DNA of 64,000 bases from Paenibacillus sp. RC67 (GTDB taxonomy: Bacteria; Bacillota; Bacilli; Paenibacillales; NBRC-103111). The number at the start of each line of letters is the position of its first letter. Position 1 is the first letter of the stretch. The stretch lies in NCBI RefSeq assembly GCF_030020805.1, contig NZ_CP125098.1, positions 324,001-388,000 of the forward strand, written 5' to 3'. A program made the position numbers and the translations under genes. The notes under the pieces are model-generated. The model ran no database searches. It saw nothing but the letters and a program-made list of their open reading frames with translations, and was not told where the DNA came from. Below, one piece after another: positions 17,962 through 26,996 of the stretch.

Positions 17962-19683
17962 ATGAATCGTTTACTAACCATGATTTTGTCATTGTCTATT
18001 AGAGTGAAGCTGTTTTTACTTTCTATGGTCATCATAATTCCGTCTTTAGCTGTTATGGGGTACGAGGAAACCGTCAATCTGACGGCAGTGATCCAAGGCG
18101 AGGCGCTTGAGAAGGCGAGATCCGATTTGCAGACCGGACTTTCCATCATCGATATGAAATATCCGGGTAACTGGAGCATTAAAGACGGTAAGCTGTATAA
18201 AGGGGAGGCGCTGCTTAACGATAATAATGAAATTGTTGATAGAATCGGGACGCTGACGAATGGGGATACGGCTACTATTTTTCTGGGTGACACGCGAATA
18301 ACGACTAACGTTGTGGTCGATGGGGCACGTGCAGTGGGTACCCCAGCCTCTGAAGCCGTTACAGAAAAAGTGCTTAAACGGGGTGAAGTCTATGTCGGGC
18401 AAGCTAATGTTGTAGGGCATACATATCAGGCCGCTTATATGCCTATCAAGGACTCTAACGGAACTATCATTGGGATGTGGTATGTCGGGGCGCCTGATGC
18501 CAATGAGCGAATTCAACAAATCAAAAAAAATACTGCTATCCAAATAAGTATTCATGCAGCGATTATTATAGCAACTGCGCTTCTGTTGAATTTCTTGTTC
18601 ACTCTTGGGATTACATGGAGGATTCAAACCTCTGCTCGATTGCTGCGGCGGATAGCCGAGGGTGACCTCACCCATCCAGAAGTGCAGGTAAGGAGTCTTG
18701 ATGAAACGGGAGTATTATTAAAATCCCTCAATTTGATGACGAATCAGCTCAGGGTCATTTTATCCCAGGTAAGGGATACCTCTTTTCAAGCTGCAGCGTC
18801 TTCGGAAGCGTTGATTGCAAGCGCAGAGCAAACCTGCCAAGCATCGGAGCAAATCGTCACGGCGATTCAAGAGGTAGCTGCAGGCTCCGAAGAGCAAATG
18901 TCCAGTTGTACGGAGACGAACCAAGCCGCAACCGATATTTCCAATGGCATGAAGCGGGTATCTTCGTTAATGGTGAATATGACGGAGGTCACAGCAGTAG
19001 GAAGTGATAAAGCACAACTGGGGATACAGACCTCAGCTCTTACAATGGAGCAAATGAATCTTGTTAGTCAAACGGTCGGAGATGCAGCGGAAGTGATTCG
19101 TTCATTAGGAGATAAATCCAATGATATCGGTCAAATAGTTGAGGTTATTACCGGAATTGCGAATCAAACCAATATACTGGCTCTCAATGCCGCGATTGAA
19201 GCGACAAGAGCAGGGGAACATGGAAAAGGCTTTGCGGTAGTTGCCGACGAAGTGAGGAAGCTAGCTGAGCAAACAGGTCATGCCGCAGGGGAGATCCGGG
19301 GGCTCATCGAGCAAGTTCAAGCATATTCGCGTAAAGCGATTCAGTCTATGGATCAAGGAACCCATGTGGTCCAGGAAGGGATCCATCGGGTCAACCAATC
19401 GAGCGATGCATTCCAAGAAATTGGAGGTGCTATGAGGGATATTTCCTCCCAATCGCAAGAGGTTTCAATCATCATAGAACATATTCATGAACGCTATCAA
19501 AGTATGGTACAGTTGTTGGAGCAGGTTACGTTCATCGCAGAGCGAAATGCGGTCAATACACAAAATGTAGCCGCATCAGCCGAGGAACAAAATGCTTGCA
19601 TGGAAGAGGTTGCGTCTTCGGCCGAATCAGTAGGGCACACGGCGACGGAGCTGCGCTCCTTAATTCAATCGTTCAAGCTGTAG
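17962..19683 (+). CDS. Methyl-accepting chemotaxis protein with extracellular Cache-type sensor
   Basis: The protein has about 573 residues. A first membrane helix (about 10-33) is followed by an extracellular single-Cache-like domain (about 35-190: [35 protein letters not shown]), a second helix (about 200-220), a HAMP domain and a long coiled-coil signalling domain. The hairpin tip that binds CheA/CheW is nearly canonical ([38 protein letters not shown]). The frame opens at a TTG at 17932, but the ATG at 17962 has TAGGAGGA 9 nt upstream. The ligand is unknown. There are no chemotaxis genes beside it, so it is an orphan receptor. Confidence 0.93.
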   Translation: MNRLLTMILSLSIRVKLFLLSMVIIIPSLAVMGYEETVNLTAVIQGEALEKARSDLQTGLSIIDMKYPGNWSIKDGKLYKGEALLNDNNEIVDRIGTLTNGDTATIFLGDTRITTNVVVDGARAVGTPASEAVTEKVLKRGEVYVGQANVVGHTYQAAYMPIKDSNGTIIGMWYVGAPDANERIQQIKKNTAIQISIHAAIIIATALLLNFLFTLGITWRIQTSARLLRRIAEGDLTHPEVQVRSLDETGVLLKSLNLMTNQLRVILSQVRDTSFQAAASSEALIASAEQTCQASEQIVTAIQEVAAGSEEQMSSCTETNQAATDISNGMKRVSSLMVNMTEVTAVGSDKAQLGIQTSALTMEQMNLVSQTVGDAAEVIRSLGDKSNDIGQIVEVITGIANQTNILALNAAIEATRAGEHGKGFAVVADEVRKLAEQTGHAAGEIRGLIEQVQAYSRKAIQSMDQGTHVVQEGIHRVNQSSDAFQEIGGAMRDISSQSQEVSIIIEHIHERYQSMVQLLEQVTFIAERNAVNTQNVAASAEEQNACMEEVASSAESVGHTATELRSLIQSFKL

Positions 19684-19753
19684 GCGATGCTAACAACTGC
19701 TGGAGATCCTATGGTGGTATGAACGTTGTGTATGAGGTGAAGGAGGTTATCGA

Positions 19754-20632
19754 ATGGATATGAAACTACATTCTTTATTTCGACCGATACAAGCTAACGG
19801 AAGAAGACCTTCCAATCCATATAGGGAATGGCTGCCTTCACCTATTCTCCAACCGTATATCTCCTGTTACTGGGCTTCAGAGCCGCTCCTAACGGCTGAT
19901 AAAGCTAATGAAATGAATTCGCTATCCGTCGATCGAGTGATCCCGGATGGCTGCACCGATATTTTGTTTGAGCAGGATCTTAAGGGAAATAGTTATAGAA
20001 TCCGATATTGCGGGATATTCGATAGCCCATTCACCATTGTTTATGATACCGATCATCCCGTTCGCAAGCTGGGTGTCCGTTTTTTCCCCGGAGGTGCTCA
20101 TTTATTCTTGAAAGCATCTCTTTCGGAATTTACTAACCAGTTCTGTTCGTTAGATGCCATAGGAGTATGTGCAGAGGGGGAACTAGGGGAGCAAGTATTT
20201 GCGGAAAATACGATGGAAGCCAGAATTCGAATTATAGAACAGCATTTGATCAAGTTATTTCATGCAAGGAACACGGTAGAAGATCATCTGATGAAAAACC
20301 TGCTGTATCGCATCCTTGATGCCGGAGGGAACCTTCCGATCGCACGGCTAGCGGAGTCTGAATATATCAGCCCTCGACAAATGCACCGCAAATTTAACCA
20401 ATGGATCGGGCTCAGTCCCAAAAGGTTTAGCGAAATTATTCGCTTCCAGACAGTGGTCAGAGATATTCGCCAAAGACAATATAGCGATTGGTCCATGGCT
20501 GCACTGCAGCACGGTTTTTTTGATCAAGCACATTTGAACCATGAGTTTAAACGATTTTACGGGGAAACGCCTTCAGCAGCGGCAGAAGAATATCGCAGCA
20601 TGTCCGTTTTATACAATACCTCTCCAATCTGA
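19754..20632 (+). CDS. AraC-family transcriptional regulator with DUF6597-like sensor domain
   Basis: The protein has 292 residues. The N-terminal half (about 25-170) has the pattern seen in AraC regulators with a DUF6597-like domain: PSPILQPYISCYWASE, RVIPDGCTDILFE, KLGVRFFPGGAHLFL. The C-terminal AraC helix-turn-helix pair covers about 185-285 (YISPRQMHRKFNQWIGLSPK, FFDQAHLNHEFKRFYGETP). AAGGAGG lies 7 nt before the ATG. The following gene on the same strand encodes an SRPBCC protein. A second AraC regulator of this type near 25 kb is also adjacent to an SRPBCC gene, so the pairing is unlikely to be accidental. Confidence 0.88.
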   Translation: MDMKLHSLFRPIQANGRRPSNPYREWLPSPILQPYISCYWASEPLLTADKANEMNSLSVDRVIPDGCTDILFEQDLKGNSYRIRYCGIFDSPFTIVYDTDHPVRKLGVRFFPGGAHLFLKASLSEFTNQFCSLDAIGVCAEGELGEQVFAENTMEARIRIIEQHLIKLFHARNTVEDHLMKNLLYRILDAGGNLPIARLAESEYISPRQMHRKFNQWIGLSPKRFSEIIRFQTVVRDIRQRQYSDWSMAALQHGFFDQAHLNHEFKRFYGETPSAAAEEYRSMSVLYNTSPI

Positions 20633-20696
20633 GAGGGTAGAATAAAACTACGATGACAGTTTCATTATCACTTTGTATGAAAGGGAGAATGGTGAC

Positions 20697-21107
20697 ATGG
20701 CTGCAATATATCATTCACAAACACTGAGCGTGACAATACAACACGAGCCTGGGCAGGTGTACGAATACGTGCACAACTTGAGTAACTTTCCTGAATGGGC
20801 GACCTCCTTTTGTCTTTCGATTCGAGAGTCAGGGGAACGATGGATTATGGAGACGCCGGAAGGACAAGCAACCATACGTTTTGTGGCAAAGAACAACTAC
20901 GGTGTGCTGGACCATTACGTAGGCACATTGTCAGGTGACGAAATTTTGGTGTCGATGCGTGTTGTTGCAAATGGCTCTGGCAGCGAGGTGCTGTTTACGG
21001 CATTTCAACTGCCGGGAATGTCGGATGAGAAGTTTGCGGAAGATCAGGGTATGGTTTGGCGAGATATGGAAACGTTGAAAAGGGTGTTAGAAGGCCGGGT
21101 AGACTGA
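20697..21107 (+). CDS. SRPBCC (START-like) family protein
   Basis: The protein has 136 residues. It begins with an SRPBCC-like strand-helix pattern (TLSVTIQHEPGQVYEYVHNL, then SNFPEWATSF) and ends with the long C-terminal helix (GMVWRDMETLKRVLEG) that closes the hydrophobic pocket. Such proteins bind small hydrophobic ligands. The ligand here is unknown. The frame extends to a TTG at 20673, but the ATG at 20697 has AAGGGAG about 10 nt upstream. It lies 64 nt after the AraC-type regulator, probably in the same transcript. Confidence 0.75.
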   Translation: MAAIYHSQTLSVTIQHEPGQVYEYVHNLSNFPEWATSFCLSIRESGERWIMETPEGQATIRFVAKNNYGVLDHYVGTLSGDEILVSMRVVANGSGSEVLFTAFQLPGMSDEKFAEDQGMVWRDMETLKRVLEGRVD

Positions 21108-21135
21108 GGAGTACCGAGGGGCTCCTTCAGATTAG

Positions 21136-21268
21136 TTGAGAAACTGGTGGAGATCCAGATGCATATGCATATGTGGCATTTCGGTGGGATATCCCCCTCC
21201 AGCCGCTGCCGCTCCTAGAGGGGACACCCCACCTATCGCCATATTTTCTGTAATAATAGGTTTCTCAA
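21136..21268. repeat. Dispersed palindromic element, copy 1
   Basis: This 133-bp element has terminal inverted repeats TTGAGAAAC/GTTTCTCAA and an inner palindrome GGTGGGATATCCCC...GGGGACACCCCACC. It is related to the sequences at 26851, 61839 and 63561. It lies between two hairpin-like copies of GGAGTACC (21108 and 21276), the right one being a real terminator. It contains no ORF and so looks like a MITE or REP-type non-autonomous element. Confidence 0.7.
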
Positions 21269-21274
21269 CAACGC

Positions 21275-21302
21275 AGGAGTACCCAATCGGTACTCCTTTT
21301 TC
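21275..21302 (+). terminator. Terminator downstream of palindromic copy 1
   Basis: AGGAGTACC/GGTACTCCT with a 5-nt loop is followed by TTTTT. The rest of 21303-21477 shows only the leader of the next gene. Confidence 0.85.
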
Positions 21303-21477
21303 TATTTAATAGGAAAGTACCTCTATAAAGTTCACGAAGAGTTCCCATTCACCCCAATGGAATAATCTAACTACCTCGACAAGTATCGACACTATTTGCG
21401 GAAATGTGATATCATTTAGATCTTGATAAAGTGGTAACGTAATAAAGCAAAAATAGTAAAAGGTGGTTCACATTTGT

Positions 21478-22266
21478 ATGAAACGTTTAGCAGCTATGGC
21501 ATTAGTCATCACCGCAGCAGTATCTATCTTTACCGGATGCTCCGGCGCGAAAGATTCTTCTTCCGCTTCTGGGGACAGCAAAAAAATAGTAATTGGTATT
21601 GACGATAAATTCGCTCCGTTAGGTTTTAGGGATGAGAAGAATGAAATCGTCGGTTTTGATATTGACTATGCGAAAGCGGCAGTGGAGAAGATGGGTTCCA
21701 CAGCTGTATTTCAGCCTATTGATTGGAAAACCAAAGAATCGGAGCTGAGCAGCGGCCGGATCGATCTGATTTGGAACGGTTACACCATTACCGATGAGCG
21801 TAAATCCAAAGTGTTGTTCACTAAGCCGTATCTGAAAAACGCACAAGTGGTTGTGACTTTGGCCAAATCGAATCTCTCTAAGCTGGATGATCTGACTGGC
21901 AAAGTCGTAGGACTTCAATCCCTTTCCTCTGCATCAGATGCTTTGAATGAAAGCCCGATCAAATCCAAGGTTAAAAATGCAACGGAATACTCAGACAACG
22001 TTCTGGCGCTTAATGATCTGAAGATCGGCCGTGTCGATGCAGTCGTTATCGATGAAGTTGTCATTAATTACTACATGTCCAAGGAAAAAGGCACCTTCAA
22101 GCTGATGAATGAATCGCTGGCGCCTGAAGAATACGGAATTGGCGTGAAAAAAGGCAACGAGGCACTGCTTCAGAAGCTGCAAAAGGCGCTGGATGATATG
22201 AATCAAGACGGCACTGCGGCGAAGATCTCGCAAAAATGGTTTGGTGAAGATAAAGTATTGAAGTAA
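21478..22266 (+). CDS. Amino-acid ABC transporter substrate-binding lipoprotein
   Basis: The protein has about 262 residues. A lipoprotein signal peptide ends with FTGCSG. The rest is a family-3 solute-binding protein: KIVIGIDDKFAPLGFRDEKN, EIVGFDIDYAKAAVEKMG, RIDLIWNGYTITDERK. These bind polar amino acids or related compounds such as cystine. A GTG at 21463 is in frame, but the ATG at 21478 places the basic MKR correctly before the hydrophobic core and has AGGTGG about 11 nt upstream. The permease and ATPase follow. The exact amino acid is not known. Confidence 0.9.
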   Translation: MKRLAAMALVITAAVSIFTGCSGAKDSSSASGDSKKIVIGIDDKFAPLGFRDEKNEIVGFDIDYAKAAVEKMGSTAVFQPIDWKTKESELSSGRIDLIWNGYTITDERKSKVLFTKPYLKNAQVVVTLAKSNLSKLDDLTGKVVGLQSLSSASDALNESPIKSKVKNATEYSDNVLALNDLKIGRVDAVVIDEVVINYYMSKEKGTFKLMNESLAPEEYGIGVKKGNEALLQKLQKALDDMNQDGTAAKISQKWFGEDKVLK

Positions 22267-22288
22267 TTGAACGGATGAAGATAAGCGG

Positions 22289-22325
22289 ACGGGTTTCTTC
22301 TTGTGGAAATCCCGTTTTGCTTTTT
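22289..22325 (+). terminator. Intercistronic hairpin/attenuator
   Basis: CGGGTTTC pairs with GGAAATCCCG and is followed by TTTTGCTTTTT, between the binding-protein gene and the permease gene. Such hairpins usually make the binding protein more abundant than the membrane parts. Confidence 0.6.
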
Positions 22326-22338
22326 GGGGGAGTTTTCT

Positions 22339-22998
22339 ATGTCTTTAGATAAATGGATTTCGATGGTTAAGCCTATGCTGGAAGGCGCCCAAATGACGGT
22401 CCTTCTATTTCTGATTGCCATCGTTATATCAATTCCGTTTGGTTTCTTGCTCACGCTGGCAGTCAAAAGCAGCAGCAAGACGTTATCCGGGTTCGCCCAC
22501 GCTTATATCTATATCATGCGTGGCACGCCGCTGCTGCTGCAGCTTTTGGTCATTTGCTTCGGGTTGCCGATGCTGCCGGGAATCGGTGAATATTTGGTGC
22601 TCGATCGTTTTACCGCGGCTTGCGTCGGGTTTATTTTGAATTATGCGGCTTATTTCGCGGAGATTTTCCGCGGCGGTCTGCTGGCTATCGATAAGGGGCA
22701 ATATGAGGCTTCCCAGGTGCTGGGGTTCAGCAAGTGGCAGACTTTGACGCGAATCATCCTGCCTCAAATGTTTCGGGTCGTCCTGCCTTCGGTGTCTAAT
22801 GAATCGATTACGCTCATCAAGGATACTGCGCTCCTGTATGCCGTAGCGGTTCCGGACCTGCTGCACTATGCCCAGACGGTGGTGAATCGTGACTTCACGA
22901 TTGTACCTTTCTTCGTAGCGGGTATCATCTATTTGATCATGACGTTGTTGTTAACCGCATTGTTCAAATGGCTGGAAAGAAGATTTAAATTTGAATAA
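22339..22998 (+). CDS. Amino-acid ABC transporter permease
   Basis: The protein has 219 residues and five hydrophobic helices. It carries the HEQ-subfamily markers [14 protein letters not shown] and, in the ATPase-contacting loop, [22 protein letters not shown]. The frame opens at a GTG at 22303 inside the preceding hairpin. The ATG at 22339 has GGGGGAG about 7 nt upstream and is preferred. It works with the neighbouring binding protein and ATPase. Confidence 0.93.
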   Translation: MSLDKWISMVKPMLEGAQMTVLLFLIAIVISIPFGFLLTLAVKSSSKTLSGFAHAYIYIMRGTPLLLQLLVICFGLPMLPGIGEYLVLDRFTAACVGFILNYAAYFAEIFRGGLLAIDKGQYEASQVLGFSKWQTLTRIILPQMFRVVLPSVSNESITLIKDTALLYAVAVPDLLHYAQTVVNRDFTIVPFFVAGIIYLIMTLLLTALFKWLERRFKFE

Positions 22999-23012
22999 AA
23001 GGACTGGCTGAT

Positions 23013-23759
23013 GTGGCTATCATAGAAGTAACCAATCTTACAAAATCCTACGGCACACTGGACGTGCTGAAGCAAATGTCGTTTGAGGTCAATAAGAACG
23101 ATGTCGTGGCAGTCATCGGCCCTTCCGGATCGGGTAAAAGTACTATGCTCCGAAGTCTTGTCCATCTCGAGCAAATCAATGGCGGCACCATCACGATAAA
23201 CGGGGAGATGCTTGTAGAGAACGGGGTGTACTCCAAGCCTCAGGACATTAAGCGGATAACGGCCAAGATGGGTATGGTATTTCAGCATTTCAATCTATTT
23301 CCGCATCTCACCGTTAAGCAGAATTTGGAGCTTGCTCCGAAAGTTGTTAAAGGCGAATCGGCTGCAGACATCGGAAGACGCAGCTCGGAGCTGCTGGCTA
23401 AGGTCGGTCTATCCGGACGGGAGGCACAATACCCTTCCAAGCTTTCCGGCGGGCAAAAGCAGCGCGTTGCAATTGCCCGGGCTTTAATGATGAACCCGGA
23501 CATTCTGTTGTTCGACGAGCCTACTTCTGCTTTGGACCCTGAGCTGACGGGTGAGGTGCTGCAGGTAATGAAGAAGCTGGCCGAAGAACACATGACCATG
23601 ATCGTTGTAACTCACGAAATGGGGTTTGCCAAAGAAGTGGCTAACCGCGTGATGTTCATCGATCAGGGAGAAATCATCGAGTCGGGTTCGCCTCAGCAGA
23701 TCTTCACGATTCCGCAGTTCGACCGAACAAGGGCGTTTTTGAACCATAGCCTGAAGTAA
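23013..23759 (+). CDS. Amino-acid ABC transporter ATP-binding protein
   Basis: The protein has 248 residues. Walker A is GPSGSGKST, the signature is [15 protein letters not shown], Walker B is [15 protein letters not shown] and the switch His is in VVTHEMGFA, a typical polar amino-acid subclass (GlnQ-like) set. It starts with GTG 14 nt after the permease stop, with AAAGGA upstream. The genes for binding protein, permease and ATPase form one operon closed by the terminator that follows. Confidence 0.93.
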   Translation: MAIIEVTNLTKSYGTLDVLKQMSFEVNKNDVVAVIGPSGSGKSTMLRSLVHLEQINGGTITINGEMLVENGVYSKPQDIKRITAKMGMVFQHFNLFPHLTVKQNLELAPKVVKGESAADIGRRSSELLAKVGLSGREAQYPSKLSGGQKQRVAIARALMMNPDILLFDEPTSALDPELTGEVLQVMKKLAEEHMTMIVVTHEMGFAKEVANRVMFIDQGEIIESGSPQQIFTIPQFDRTRAFLNHSLK

Positions 23760-23774
23760 CCATAAAGTTGAAAA

Positions 23775-23804
23775 AAAGCACGGACCTCAAGGTCGGTGCT
23801 TTTT
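23775..23804 (+). terminator. Terminator of the amino-acid importer operon
   Basis: AAAGCACGGACC/GGTCGGTGCTTT with loop TCAA and a following T-run. The A-run on the left lets it also serve the aldo/keto reductase gene converging from the right. Confidence 0.88.
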
Positions 23805-23832
23805 CTATCCTCGAATGAGTTAATATGTAAAT

Positions 23833-24768
23833 CTAATCTCTGAAAATATGATCGATCTTCTCGATTTCTTCTTGGGTTAGCTGCACATCTAACGCTTTTA
23901 AATTGTTGATGACTTGCTCCGGACGTTTGGCTCCGGGAATAAGCACATCGATAGATGGGCGGGTCAAGTACCAAGCGAGAACGACATGGGCGACTTCAGC
24001 CTGCTTACCGTTGGCGATTTCGCGAAGCTGCTCCACCTTGTCCAGATTGCGAATATAGGCCTCACCCTGGAACAATGGGTTTCTGGAGCGGCCATCCTCA
24101 AATGTTGAATCCTTAGTATATCTACCGCCCAACAAACCGGATGCCAGTGGGAAATAAGGAACGAACGAAATATGACGCTCTACGGTGTAGGGCAGGATAG
24201 CTTCCTCTACTCCCCGTCGGAACAGATTGTATTCGGACTGGAGCACATCGACTTGTCCTTTGGCGTTAGCTTCAGTAAGCTGCTCAATAGAAAAGTTAGA
24301 AACGCCGATAGCGCGGATTTTGCCTTCGGCTTTGAGCTGCTGTAATGCGCCAACAGCTTCATCCTTTGGTGTCGTTTTATCAGGAAAATGAATATAAAAC
24401 AAGTCGATATAATCGGTCTGCAGACGCTTCAAGCTGCTATGTACCGATTCTATTAGGAATGCCGGAGAATTATCAATCTCGACCTTGCCGTCGACAAACT
24501 TATGTGCGGCTTTGGTTGCAATGACGGTGTCCTGACGCTTACCGGTTTCTTTCAATACTTCCCCGATCAGCTGCTCCGATCGTTCCGGGCCGTAAATAAA
24601 TGCGGTATCTATGAAGTTAATGCCATGCGCTAATGCGGTTCGAACGACTTCTTTGCCGGTGTCGTCATTCAAATGAGGAAACAGATTATGCCCGCCAACA
24701 GCGTTGGCTCCAAGCCCAATACGGTTTACATATAAGTCCGTTTTACCGATACGTGTTTGCTCACCCAT
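23833..24768 (-). CDS. Aldo/keto reductase
   Basis: This is an NAD(P)H-dependent oxidoreductase with a TIM barrel, about 311 residues. The catalytic tetrad can be read: Asp and Tyr in [11 protein letters not shown], Lys in TVIATKAAH, His in DLFYIHFPD. Near the end [12 protein letters not shown] matches the cofactor-phosphate loop. Of two ATGs, the one at 24780 touches the AAAGGAG ribosome site, so the one at 24768 is the likely start. It is transcribed towards the amino-acid importer operon and follows the AraC gene on the same strand after 73 nt, so the regulator may act on it. The substrate is unknown. Confidence 0.9.
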   Translation of the reverse strand: MGEQTRIGKTDLYVNRIGLGANAVGGHNLFPHLNDDTGKEVVRTALAHGINFIDTAFIYGPERSEQLIGEVLKETGKRQDTVIATKAAHKFVDGKVEIDNSPAFLIESVHSSLKRLQTDYIDLFYIHFPDKTTPKDEAVGALQQLKAEGKIRAIGVSNFSIEQLTEANAKGQVDVLQSEYNLFRRGVEEAILPYTVERHISFVPYFPLASGLLGGRYTKDSTFEDGRSRNPLFQGEAYIRNLDKVEQLREIANGKQAEVAHVVLAWYLTRPSIDVLIPGAKRPEQVINNLKALDVQLTQEEIEKIDHIFRD

Positions 24769-24840
24769 ACAATAAGTCATCTCCTTTATTTGGCATACTT
24801 TAATTATATACCTATTTAAGCCGATAGGAAATTAAGAATA

Positions 24841-25635
24841 TTAAGCTTGTTTTGTGTAGGCTTCGGGTGTTTTGCCAACAGTAGCTTTGAAGTCTTTGAT
24901 GAAATGGGACTGGTCGTAATAGCCGAGCTTCAGAGAAAGCTCCAGCAGATCCAGTTGATGGCCTCTATCCATAGCCTCCGCTGCGTTTTGGAGCCGATAC
25001 AGCTTGATAACGGTTTTGGGGCTAAGACCAACGTATTGCTCGAACAATCGCTGCAGCTTCCTTATGTTTATGGAGAAGCATTCCGTGACTTGATCCACCT
25101 TGGTGAACTCGCGCTCCCCCGCAATCCGATCGATGATTTGATTAATCAGAATGATATTCTCATCCCGTTCGGGCAGCTTCGGCCGAATGAGGCTTTCGAC
25201 AAACTCAACCATTTTTGTTTCTTCGGTCTGGGATAAGATCAACTCTTCTGCAGTCCTAGCTTCAATACCCAATAGGTCATAAATTTCCATAGGACGCTGG
25301 AGAAGCTCGGAAACCGATTGTTGAATAAACGGATAAAAGCCACCGGGCTTGAATTTGGCTCCTACCACACATCCTTTATCTTGAAGGAGAATAGAGTAAG
25401 TTTGTTTGGCAGCTCCATAGACGGCTGATTTGCCGGGCTCGAAGATGAGATTGACGCAAGGGTTCGGAACCACACTCTGCAAATAAGGCTCTTGCCCTGT
25501 TAAATCCCAGCTGACGATCCAAAAATGCTTGACGAAGAAGCCGATATCTTCAGAAGGTGTGTATCGGTTGAGATGATACTTGGCTTGATCTAAATTCAGA
25601 ATACCCATACTGGGCTTGGGAATGTGCTGAGTCAT
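24841..25635 (-). CDS. AraC-family transcriptional regulator with DUF6597-like sensor domain (second copy)
   Basis: The protein has 264 residues. Residues 15-160 show the DUF6597-like pattern (SEDIGFFVKHFWIVSW, SVVPNPCVNLIFE, VVGAKFKPGGFYPFI). The C-terminal double helix-turn-helix follows (SINIRKLQRLFEQYVGLSPK, YYDQSHFIKDFKATVGKTPE). AGGAGGA precedes the ATG. It is divergent from an SRPBCC gene that starts 130 nt away, and upstream of the aldo/keto reductase on its own strand. Both are candidate targets. Confidence 0.88.
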   Translation of the reverse strand: MTQHIPKPSMGILNLDQAKYHLNRYTPSEDIGFFVKHFWIVSWDLTGQEPYLQSVVPNPCVNLIFEPGKSAVYGAAKQTYSILLQDKGCVVGAKFKPGGFYPFIQQSVSELLQRPMEIYDLLGIEARTAEELILSQTEETKMVEFVESLIRPKLPERDENIILINQIIDRIAGEREFTKVDQVTECFSINIRKLQRLFEQYVGLSPKTVIKLYRLQNAAEAMDRGHQLDLLELSLKLGYYDQSHFIKDFKATVGKTPEAYTKQA

Positions 25636-25765
25636 GAATGCTTCCTCCTGCTCATATTAGGTCATAAGAATGAAGGGTCCTGCTGTCGCGTTTTTACAAT
25701 ACTTGGTTGACGGGACAAGCTATAGTTACATTAAAGCACATTACTTGGAATAAAGGAGTGGGATA

Positions 25766-26215
25766 ATGGAACTGAAATACGAATTTTATATTGGAGCTGC
25801 AACTGAACAAGTCTGGGAGATTCTTGTGACACCAGAAGGAACACGAAAGATTTTTTTTGGCAGTGAGCTGCAATCGACTTTTCAAGTGGGGGAACCGTTC
25901 CAATATGTAGGTCCTGGTAATGATGGGGATGAGACCGTTCATGTTTACGGCACCATATTGGCCTATGAACCGAACCGTTTGTTGAGCTGCCTCGAACACC
26001 CAGGTCCATCTTACTATCCGAATCATGCAGAGTTGGAGTCGAGGATTACGATGACGCTGGAAACGGTCGGGGAATGCACGAAGCTGACCTTAGTCAACGA
26101 TCAATGGAGCGACAATCATCCGTCGATTTCAAATACGTCGAATAGCTGGTGGATGATCTTGAGCAATATCAAGACATTAGCTGAAACAGGGAAAACTTTA
26201 AATTTAGGCTGGTAG
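25766..26215 (+). CDS. SRPBCC (AHSA1-type) family protein
   Basis: The protein has 149 residues and a classical START-like pattern: ELKYEFYIGAATEQVWEILV, TPEGTRKIFFGSEL, YVGPGNDGDETVHVYGTIL, then ESRITMTLETVGECTKLTLV and a C-terminal helix WWMILSNIKTLAETG. It belongs to the AHSA1-like branch often paired with small regulators in Bacillota. AAAGGAG precedes the ATG. It is divergent from the AraC-type regulator and probably controlled by it. The ligand is unknown. Confidence 0.82.
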   Translation: MELKYEFYIGAATEQVWEILVTPEGTRKIFFGSELQSTFQVGEPFQYVGPGNDGDETVHVYGTILAYEPNRLLSCLEHPGPSYYPNHAELESRITMTLETVGECTKLTLVNDQWSDNHPSISNTSNSWWMILSNIKTLAETGKTLNLGW

Positions 26216-26234
26216 ACAAGCCGTATTCATTGTA

Positions 26235-26266
26235 GAGAAGGACGTCCTTAGGGGCGTTCTTTTCTC
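26235..26266 (+). terminator. Terminator after the SRPBCC gene
   Basis: GAGAAGGACGTCC pairs with GGGCGTTCTTTTCTC, with a T-rich tail. Confidence 0.7.
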
Positions 26267-26329
26267 ATTATACAATTTGGGAAGCCACGGAAAAAGCTGT
26301 ATTTAGAATAAAGAGGGGAAGGCTGTCGA

Positions 26330-26473
26330 GTGGAAAAACGCGTTAATGCGGTGAAGGAGTTAATAACGACGAGAATAGGGCAGGAAGTTTTCGTCTTGAT
26401 GGTTTTGTCCCCATATGATCAAGAAATAAGGGGAAATATCGGGTGTAGGGTGCTTGTATCCGGTTTTTCATGA
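26330..26473 (+). CDS. Possible small protein, 47 residues
   Basis: From GTG 26330 the frame reads 47 residues, opening with MEKRVNAVKELITTRIGQEV and ending with an in-frame TGA. GAGGGGAAGG lies about 8 nt before the GTG, which is a fair ribosome site, and the composition is protein-like. No family is recognised, and it lies in a stretch without other genes. It could still be chance. Confidence 0.35.
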   Translation: MEKRVNAVKELITTRIGQEVFVLMVLSPYDQEIRGNIGCRVLVSGFS

Positions 26474-26545
26474 AAAATCCGGTTTGATATACTTAATATA
26501 AACAAACAAACTAGAGAAACCACAAAACCAGGGAGCTGACTGAAG

Positions 26546-26722
26546 TTGAATCATGAGGAGCTGTTAGGACGTCGGAGTGAAATTTTGAAACGCCATATCG
26601 GGAATTTGGTTAATAAAAATAACCAGCATGGCTTGAGCGAGCAAGAATCCATTTTTCTAAAGGATATGGTCAAAGAATTTCACCGAAACAAATACGAATT
26701 GAATGCCAGCCGAAAAAAATAA
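26546..26722 (+). CDS. Small conserved-looking hypothetical protein, 58 residues
   Basis: A TTG-started frame of 58 codons reads as a charged helical protein, beginning MNHEELLGRRSEILKRHIGN and ending HRNKYELNASRKK. It has GGGAG about 10 nt before the start, a TATACT-like -10 (near 26490) upstream and a strong terminator 20 nt downstream, so it has all parts of a one-gene unit. No family is recognised. The amphipathic, lysine-rich pattern suggests a small cytoplasmic protein. Confidence 0.7.
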   Translation: MNHEELLGRRSEILKRHIGNLVNKNNQHGLSEQESIFLKDMVKEFHRNKYELNASRKK

Positions 26723-26741
26723 CTCTTGTTCCTATAGCAGG

Positions 26742-26778
26742 GAGCCTGACCGCATGAAGCGTCAGGTTCTTTTTTTTT
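26742..26778 (+). terminator. Terminator after the 58-residue protein
   Basis: GAGCCTGAC/GTCAGGTTC (one wobble) with an 8-nt loop is followed by nine T. Confidence 0.88.
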
Positions 26779-26850
26779 AGTGAGAGTAAAAAAACCTTTG
26801 GATAACGGCGGTTTTCCCAGCACGTATGTCTGGTGGGCAGCTTCCGGGGG

Positions 26851-26988
26851 TTGTCAAGAAGATAAAAACAAATGGGGAAAAATGGACTAGGTATCCCGGT
26901 GGGATAACCCCTTCAGGCCCGCTTCGCTCCTCCAGGGGATACCCCACCTCCCACCTTATCCATTTTTCAGTGTATTGGATTTCTCAAG
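26851..26988. repeat. Dispersed palindromic element, copy 2
   Basis: The inner palindrome GGTGGGATAACCCC...GGGGATACCCCACC is nearly identical to copy 1. The outer arms pair (GGAAAAATGGA with TCCATTTTTC). The right end is ATTTCTCAA as in copy 1, the left end TTGTCAAGAA is degenerate. It lies between the terminator at 26742 and the 3' end of the minus-strand ATPase gene. Confidence 0.68.
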
Positions 26989-26996
26989 TATGGCAA

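Noticed and set aside
21136..21268. Structured small RNA instead of a mobile palindrome
   Set aside because: The same core occurs four times with terminal inverted repeats and both orientations, which fits a dispersed element better, although a transcribed hairpin cannot be excluded.
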